Source: Heterobilharzia americana
Lineage: Eukaryota > Platyhelminthes > Trematoda > Strigeidida > Schistosomatidae
NCBI GenBank assembly: GCA_944470555.2
Contig: OX104134.1
Span: 10,271,248 to 10,335,247, forward strand
DNA length: 64,000 nucleotides
Direction: 5' to 3'
The notes beneath the pieces were generated by a model that worked only from the letters and a program-made list of their open reading frames with translations, ran no database searches and was not told the origin of the DNA. Below, piece after piece: positions 58,766 through 64,000 of the stretch (positions within the stretch are counted from its first letter, which is position 1; each line of letters opens with the position of its first letter). A program made the translations under genes and the position numbers.

Positions 58766-59827
58766 GTATATGTTTTATAATGTAGCTGTAAATGGTATGT
58801 GGATTAAACAAGTTTACTATGAAATAGGAAGATGATTAATATACACTTATTTTACGTCGCTTTGTTCAAATATTTGATTCATAAAAATCGATTTAGTCAG
58901 AGGGTAAAACTTTTATCTAAAAATGTGATACACTTGCTAGTAGTTTCAATTATTCCCTCAACTTAGCTTGTAGCCAAATGCACAACACTGCCCGTTAAGC
59001 TGTACAAATTATCTGTAATGGGTATCACACAAAAAAGTCAACTTCCACCATGTATTGCAGCCGGTGGTAAATAAATAAGCTATTACTCTTGATGTCATTT
59101 TAAATGGATTTAATGGAGAACAACAGCGTGTGCATTAAGAATTGTCACACTGTTTTATATCAATCACAAATGCAGCGAAATACGCCGCATATGGCACAGG
59201 TATGTTTTTATTTATTCTCTTACGCACAAATTGTATCTGTCATTTATTTTGCATCTTCGAGTTATTAATTGCACATACTCAGAACCAAATAAGCAAATAT
59301 CAGGTAATTTCCACCTCAGTTTGCTTCTCAGGCTGTAATCAGTTTTCACTTGAATACAAACCTTAAGACTGATTTTGAGTGGTGTTGTTTAAAATCAAAA
59401 ACGTATCGTTAAGAAACAGTGAACGTGTCACTACAATACAAATAACTTCAAACAAAAAGCTAATTTGACTGTAAAATTATTTCTGTTACAAACAGAAACG
59501 AACTCTTGAAAGGTAAATTGATAAAAAAATATTATAAAACAAACGAGACTGGAAAATATTTCAAGATACGTGACACATAAGTAAATTAAAGTATTTATCA
59601 CCCACTACTGATAGCATTCTTTTCCTATAATTTTCTTCGGAAACCATAGATAAAGATTGTGCGCTTGCGACAGACATTATATGCAGCATTCTAAACTGAT
59701 GTCATAATTCATCATGTTAAAGAAAGTCGTTTCTTTTTTAACTAAATGTATAAAAATACTTTATAAAGCAGTTAGTTATGTCATCTGACTCCCGGCATAC
59801 GGTATGTTGAAATGTAAGCTTTATTTG
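58766..59827. other. Non-coding stretch
   Basis: AT-rich; no supported gene. A 23-base splice-bounded segment near 59165 was considered and rejected. Confidence 0.5.
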
Positions 59828-59976
59828 GCTTGACTTACATTAGTGGTCATTATTTTGTCCAGGTAAATATTTTTTAAAAAATACTGAAATAAGTGAAGAT
59901 ATTAATAAAAATTGCGCTGAAAATCACTCATCCCACACTGTTTGAACGAAATAATGACCACTAATGTCAGTCAAGC
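59828..59976. repeat. Long inverted repeat (34-bp arms)
   Basis: The left arm 59828-59861 (core ACATTAGTGGTCATTATTT) and the right arm 59943-59976 (core AAATAATGACCACTAATGT) are reverse complements with about three mismatches. They are separated by 81 bases of AT-rich loop. There is no coding content. It may be a MITE or, if transcribed, a long hairpin. Confidence 0.8.
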
Positions 59977-60434
59977 TACAGAAGGCTTGCACAGCAGCTT
60001 GCCGGATATTAACAGTTCATCTGAATTCGCTTATACAAATGTCCTTATTTCTTGTACTTGAATATAGAAACAACAATGGTTAGAGCAGAATAATATGGAT
60101 CCATTTTTACTGGTTCATCAGTTTTCCATCAACAGCTTACAACCTGAAATATAAATAGCGCATACACAAGAGTTTGGACAGACTATATACCATGCGTTGA
60201 AACCAGATAACAGGAAAATAACCATTATGATAGAGAACGTAAGTATCTGAATATGTTAACAAGGTAGGCTTAGAAATTCCATTTATATATGCCTTTCAAT
60301 AGAAAGTTCAAGAAAATGAATATGATGTCTCAGTGCTTATTGTAAATGGTTAAACGAGAATACTGAGTTTGTGATTATTAAGCGAATTGTATAGTATTTC
60401 AACTAGTTAAACTCAGTTGTCAGAAAGTGCATAT
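59977..60434. other. Non-coding stretch
   Basis: Nothing recognised. Confidence 0.5.
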
Positions 60435-60725
60435 TCAAATTCCTTTAAGTGTGATATCTGAATGCTTTAAGTTGTAAGAAGCTGGAGAGAAACAAATGAA
60501 ATCATAAAATAGATCGACATTATTCTGTCCGAGTGGACATCCCTCCCGTATCCAAGTAGATGTACAATGATACAAAGGGTCTGTCTTATACTGAAATGGT
60601 AAGATATATTCATTTGAAACGCCTCCTACTTCAACGAAAAATGGATATAAACGATGTTTCCCGCAAGGATTACAGTCGTAAAATATTTGACGATTAAAAT
60701 TGAATGAAGGGGGATATTTATTCAA
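60435..60725 (-). CDS. Unidentified open frame with balanced, Cys-containing translation
   Basis: A 96-codon minus-strand frame whose opening codon is TTG, with an in-frame stop shortly upstream. A real gene would therefore need splicing into it; a possible acceptor AAG lies at about 60737. The translation contains CNPCGKHRLYPFFVEVGG, then DPLYHCTSTWIREGCPLGQN and a second Cys/aromatic part (DFICFSPASYNL). Five Cys, a Trp and several Gly/Pro make it less like AT-rich noise than its neighbours. No family is recognised. It could be a single exon of a secreted protein or part of an unknown repeat. Confidence 0.3.
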   Translation of the reverse strand: MNKYPPSFNFNRQIFYDCNPCGKHRLYPFFVEVGGVSNEYILPFQYKTDPLYHCTSTWIREGCPLGQNNVDLFYDFICFSPASYNLKHSDITLKGI

Positions 60726-60762
60726 AGTAAGCTTAAAGTCTCTTTACTATCTTACTTCTCTG

Positions 60763-60770
60763 TATATAAG
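60763..60770 (+). promoter_or_regulatory. TATA-box-like sequence upstream of a possible small secreted-protein gene
   Basis: TATATAAG lies about 210 bases upstream of the ATG at 60980. It is weak evidence alone in AT-rich DNA. Confidence 0.2.
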
Positions 60771-60979
60771 AGATCTAGTTAACTACAGACATCGATGATG
60801 TAGAACTGTGAACATATACAGCAAGATTCGGTTGAGTATCCCTTGCTGACTGGAATTTTTTTGGCCTAACATATAAATTGACAGCTTTTGGCTATTGTAT
60901 TTGAGACAAACGTTTACAGATGTCGCTGACTGAATATCCCTGCTCTATTGTCAACCAAATATCAGCTCATGAAATAAAG

Positions 60980-61081
60980 ATGAAATGGATGATTCCGCTA
61001 ATTATTTGGACATTAATTTATCTGACAACCATTGTGGATACCCCCGTAGGAACACTGACTGCTCAAGGATCTCTATATGAG
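60980..61081 (+). CDS. Possible first exon of a small secreted protein (signal peptide)
   Basis: The ATG at 60980 is followed by MKWMIPLIIWTLIYLTTI, a good signal-peptide shape (Lys, then a 14-residue hydrophobic core), then VDTPVGTLTAQGSLYE and a possible donor GTGATT at 61082, phase 0. Without splicing the frame ends at 61132. Joined to the open segment at 61555-61716 it would give an 87-residue protein. The frame also extends upstream of the chosen ATG, to 60920. No family is recognised. Small secreted proteins of this layout are common in schistosomes, but there is no direct support here. Confidence 0.25.
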
Positions 61082-61554
61082 GTGATTCGAAACCAAATCA
61101 TCCAGAAATACTGTCATGGCTATATGTTTTGAAAATGATTGTCGGGGAACCTCGAATTGATATTATTTGAAAAACCCTGATTGCAAGCAAATAGTAGGTC
61201 CTCTGATTATTATCTTTTTCGCACATCTTTTTGCTTTGGAACTGTGTAAACGTAACTGGTCACTAACATTTGATCAACATATCCTCTAGTATACTAATTG
61301 TTAGTTGGTACAAACTTTTATATTATTATATTCAATAGTTTTGCTGAAGATCTATTTAACTAGTTGGAATAAACAGATGTTTTTACCTCCAAACTCATAC
61401 TGATCATCAATGGACCTTTCCTGACAGCCTCAAAATGACACCATGGAAATAAGAATTGCACAATCAGACCTGTTATGCCTGAATGTAATGTGTAATAATC
61501 TCTAAAGGTTGAAAGTGTCATCCCTCCCAACTTGTTTCGTTTTTGTCTTTTCAG

Positions 61555-61716
61555 AGGAACACTCACTTCGACGGCAGTCGTTTGTCTTACAATAAGTTGA
61601 CGTACACCTCTGACATGTTTTACAGAAGTGCACTAATATTTTACTGTAACTGGGATGTACTGAAGCTTAACAACATGGATGATTTGAATAAGAAAAATAT
61701 TCGACATGTAGTTTGA
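61555..61716 (+). CDS. Possible last exon paired with 60980-61081
   Basis: A strong acceptor (CGTTTTTGTCTTTTCAG, ending 61554) is followed by 53 open codons and TGA at 61714-61716, in the phase left by a donor at 61082. The translation starts RNTHFDGSRLSYNKLTYTSD and has one Cys and a Trp (FYCNWDVLKLNN). The frame is also open a short way upstream of the acceptor. No domain is recognised. The best argument is the acceptor quality together with phase agreement. Confidence 0.25.
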   Translation, partial: RNTHFDGSRLSYNKLTYTSDMFYRSALIFYCNWDVLKLNNMDDLNKKNIRHVV

Positions 61717-62289
61717 ACAGCATTTCATGCTTATTTCTTATACTTGATAGAAAATCTCCTTTTGAATTAAAATTTGTTCTCGAAAACCTTGGTAATTATG
61801 TTTCTATCAGACGTTTTTAAAATATAAAGTAGTTTCTAAGAAAAAGGTGCGATACCCAGAAACCTTACTGCTAAAAAAATCTCTAACACTAAATTCAGTC
61901 TTTTTCAAACTGATATTCATTCCATATGAAGTTTATGGCTTATTTCCTAAACGCTGAAAGTCATTTACAACAACAGAAATGAGCAGGAAATGGTAAGTTG
62001 ATACTAGTTATAGACGATCGTTAGAAATATGATGTGTATATGATGCTGAATGGAAGTAATTTATTACCATCAAATAATTGTGCATGAATGAACATACATA
62101 CCAAAATCAAACTTTTTTTTGTGAAAATTCACATCATCCAATTAATGTATTCAATTCATTTTGAAAACTAGTAATGAGGACTACGGATTGAATGATGTAC
62201 ACTGAATGTCTACTCGCTGTTATCGCAAATTTAGTTTTTTTTTGTTTTGATACTTGTAATTCCTCGTTGTTATACAGAGCCGAACTGCT
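61717..62289. other. Non-coding stretch
   Basis: AT-rich; nothing recognised. Confidence 0.5.
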
Positions 62290-62520
62290 CGACTACTGTT
62301 GGCAGATAAGCTCCTAAGCAGATGTCTCGATACTGCCGGATATTCATAATGTTATATTCATGTTGGTGGCTAGCAGAGGAATCCACGGTGTACGTTTCGT
62401 CCTGAAAAAGACTCGTCAGCTAGATGCACCTTTGGCCTAGTGAGTAATTTTGTTTCCACTGAGATTTGGACCAATACTCATAACTCCAAACGCCAAAACC
62501 TTATCCACTAGGTCAAAATA
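62290..62520 (-). mobile_element. Sm-alpha-type SINE with hammerhead retaining a complete core
   Basis: On the minus strand the head (62520-62432) is decayed. The ribozyme block at 62428-62380 then reads TGCATCTAG, CTGACGA, GTCTTTTTCAGGAC, GAAAC, GTACACC, GTGGATTCC. CTGACGA and GAAA are both canonical. Stem II (GTCT with GGAC, one G-U pair) is intact with a six-base loop. Stem I pairs over ATCTA with TGGAT. The region at the cleavage site reads ACC-G instead of GTC-C, which should weaken or abolish cleavage. The tail CTCTGCTAGCCACC is the family 3' part. Confidence 0.78.
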
Positions 62521-62985
62521 ATCTGAAGCTTTTGTCACTTATATGTATTATCTAAATATTTTGCAATAGGTCTGAGATGAAATGGACTGTGTAGAACAAA
62601 AATAATAATGTTTTCAGCCATATTGGAGCTAAAAAGATCTGACAACTACATGACAGTGAGCGCAGTGCATCAATAATTTTCAGTGTATGATATAAAGTTA
62701 GTCTAATAACAGTGACGAGACTGGAACGAAATTTCATTCGTTTTACTTCAGAATAATTCACTGGGAACTTTTTCTTTAGTATGCAGTTGAAATGAAGAAT
62801 GTATACTGAAGCTGTATCACCTCCTAAGACAGCTAACCTTTCAACAGCTAGTCTGCAATTATTTGGCCGAAGATTCCTAGTGTTATGTCACAAGAAGTAT
62901 AGGTGCTTACACCTCTACTCTCACAAGTTAGATTGAACCCTAACCCTCTGGCTAAATCTTAGCACAGTTGCTGAGAGACCTGACG
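62521..62985. other. Non-coding stretch
   Basis: The 69-codon minus frame at 62552-62761 has no recognised domain. From about 62830 the sequence becomes less AT-biased, leading into the SINE remnant. Confidence 0.45.
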
Positions 62986-63110
62986 GTTCTACACCACGTC
63001 CATCATGAGGTCGTAAGTTCCTAATACTGATAAGACTCATACTAGGGAGAAACATCTGCTCAGTGCTTCCATGTTTTCACTGGTTCTACAGATACTGTTA
63101 ATGAGTGTTA
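62986..63110 (+). mobile_element. SINE remnant with degenerate hammerhead
   Basis: On the plus strand CATGAGGTCGTAAGTTCC leads into CTGATAAGACTCATACTAGG (63027-63046), then GAGAAACATCTGCTCAGTGC. The tail TTCCATGTTTTCACTGGT matches the AGTGCTTCCAGGTTTTCCA end of the subfamily seen at 46376 and 50048. G8 reads A and the cleavage triplet is lost. Confidence 0.6.
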
Positions 63111-64000
63111 ATAACTATTTTCAACCCAACGAATCCACACTAGCATTCATTTCCTTTTGATAAAGTGTTTGAAAAGTGGTTCCGGATTTGATCGTTTTCG
63201 GAGAAAGTTTTAAATTGTATGTGGAAGAAGTAAGAATATCTCAGACCGTTTTCAGCGTAGATCAGTAGTGAACGCATTTATTGAAGATCTGAAATAGTGA
63301 GTGAAACGTCAAGTAGGTAAATAGATAGATGCTAGGAAACAATATTACCTTTATATAACATAAAGCCTTCAAGTTTCTAGTCGTTTAAATAAGATTTGAA
63401 CCATCGAGAAGTAAGAAATTTAATATCAACCAATTAATTCACAACAGAATGACCAAAACATTTAAAAAGAGCCAAATAGAGCGATTTGAATTCGGTTAAC
63501 TGGAATCGCTTTCACTTTGAAAATACAAGTCTCAATAAAGGGTGTTATAACAAATTAGGAAAAGTTTAGAAATGGGCTACAAGAAGTAGAACTGGGGTAC
63601 TTTGATGAAGTATTGTTATTATGTTTATCTCACAACAAAGGAAACTTAGTTACCGAGTGATATTTGGAACGGAATTTAATGTTGATAATCATTTCCGGAT
63701 GATAATATCATTTCCATAGCTTGTTTTTATAGCTCTATAGTATTTTTTATTTTTTCGCTTCATCGGAAGTAAATATTTCCCACATAGCCGGGATTTGTGT
63801 TGCATCATTATGATAACATGTCAGGTGTCCAGTAAGTAATACTCTTTCATTGTACAAGGTGATAAAATCTGTATTAGGCTACGCAGGCAAAAATATTGTA
63901 CACAGTTGGATGAATATATTTCTGACGAATACAGTTCGGAAAAACGTGTTTCCTATAAAGGAATTATATTGAACAAAAGGTATTGAACGTTTATTATTTC
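63111..64000. other. Non-coding stretch to window end
   Basis: AT-rich; no gene, RNA or named repeat recognised. Confidence 0.5.

Noticed and set aside
59165..59187. 23-base micro-exon-like segment between GCAG and GTATGT
   Set aside because: Such patterns are expected by chance. There is no neighbouring series of micro-exons and no phase evidence.
1..64000. CRISPR arrays, bacterial operons, integrated virus
   Set aside because: The window is clearly eukaryotic; no array of spaced repeats and no viral gene order were seen.

Overview
The window looks like nuclear DNA of a parasitic flatworm, most likely a blood fluke (Schistosoma or a close relative). The DNA is AT-rich, and GT-AG introns of several kilobases separate short exons. 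The interspersed repeats are of kinds known from schistosomes: RTE-type and other endonuclease/RT non-LTR retrotransposons, a Penelope-like element, and tRNA-derived Sm-alpha-type SINEs carrying a hammerhead ribozyme. Species was not determined; no search could be run.

The one gene supported with confidence is on the + strand and covers about 39 kb, 5104-44339. Seven exons (5104-5445, 18438-18510, 24529-24614, 32099-32217, 40828-40975, 41727-42175, 43152-44339) join in phase at every junction into about 800 codons with one open frame. Three exons together encode a class I PDZ domain most like that of SHANK/ProSAP postsynaptic scaffolds. It is followed by a long polar, proline-rich region with a PPxxF site of the type bound by Homer EVH1 domains. 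The N-terminal ankyrin and SH3 parts would lie upstream of the window. A SAM domain is not seen: the last exon either ends at a stop (44337-44339) or splices from a donor at 44331 that overlaps the last sense codons. A possible alternative 3' exon with its own stop and AATAAA lies at 41367-41616.

The rest is intron and flanking DNA filled with broken mobile elements. Left part (1-18 kb): three minus-strand remnants of one non-LTR family, two of which share an apparently identical 863-bp segment 8,129 bp apart, and a head-to-head pair of tRNA-like SINEs at 17.05-17.30 kb. Middle (23-32 kb): a hairpin-led repeat block, an inverted pair of hammerhead SINEs, and another non-LTR RT relic with an unidentified open frame. 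Right part (45-64 kb, downstream of the gene): a Penelope-like element present as an inverted pair with a SINE nested inside it, two RTE copies (one internally deleted and carrying a 139-bp tandem duplication), more hammerhead SINEs, a MITE-like repeat pair, a 34-bp-arm inverted repeat, and two weak candidates for small genes near 60.4-61.7 kb.

The most interesting layer is the set of seven decayed hammerhead ribozymes in SINEs. One (about 62.38-62.43 kb, minus) keeps the complete catalytic core and stem II. Another (52.21-52.26 kb, minus) keeps a perfect stem I but has lost the catalytic G8.
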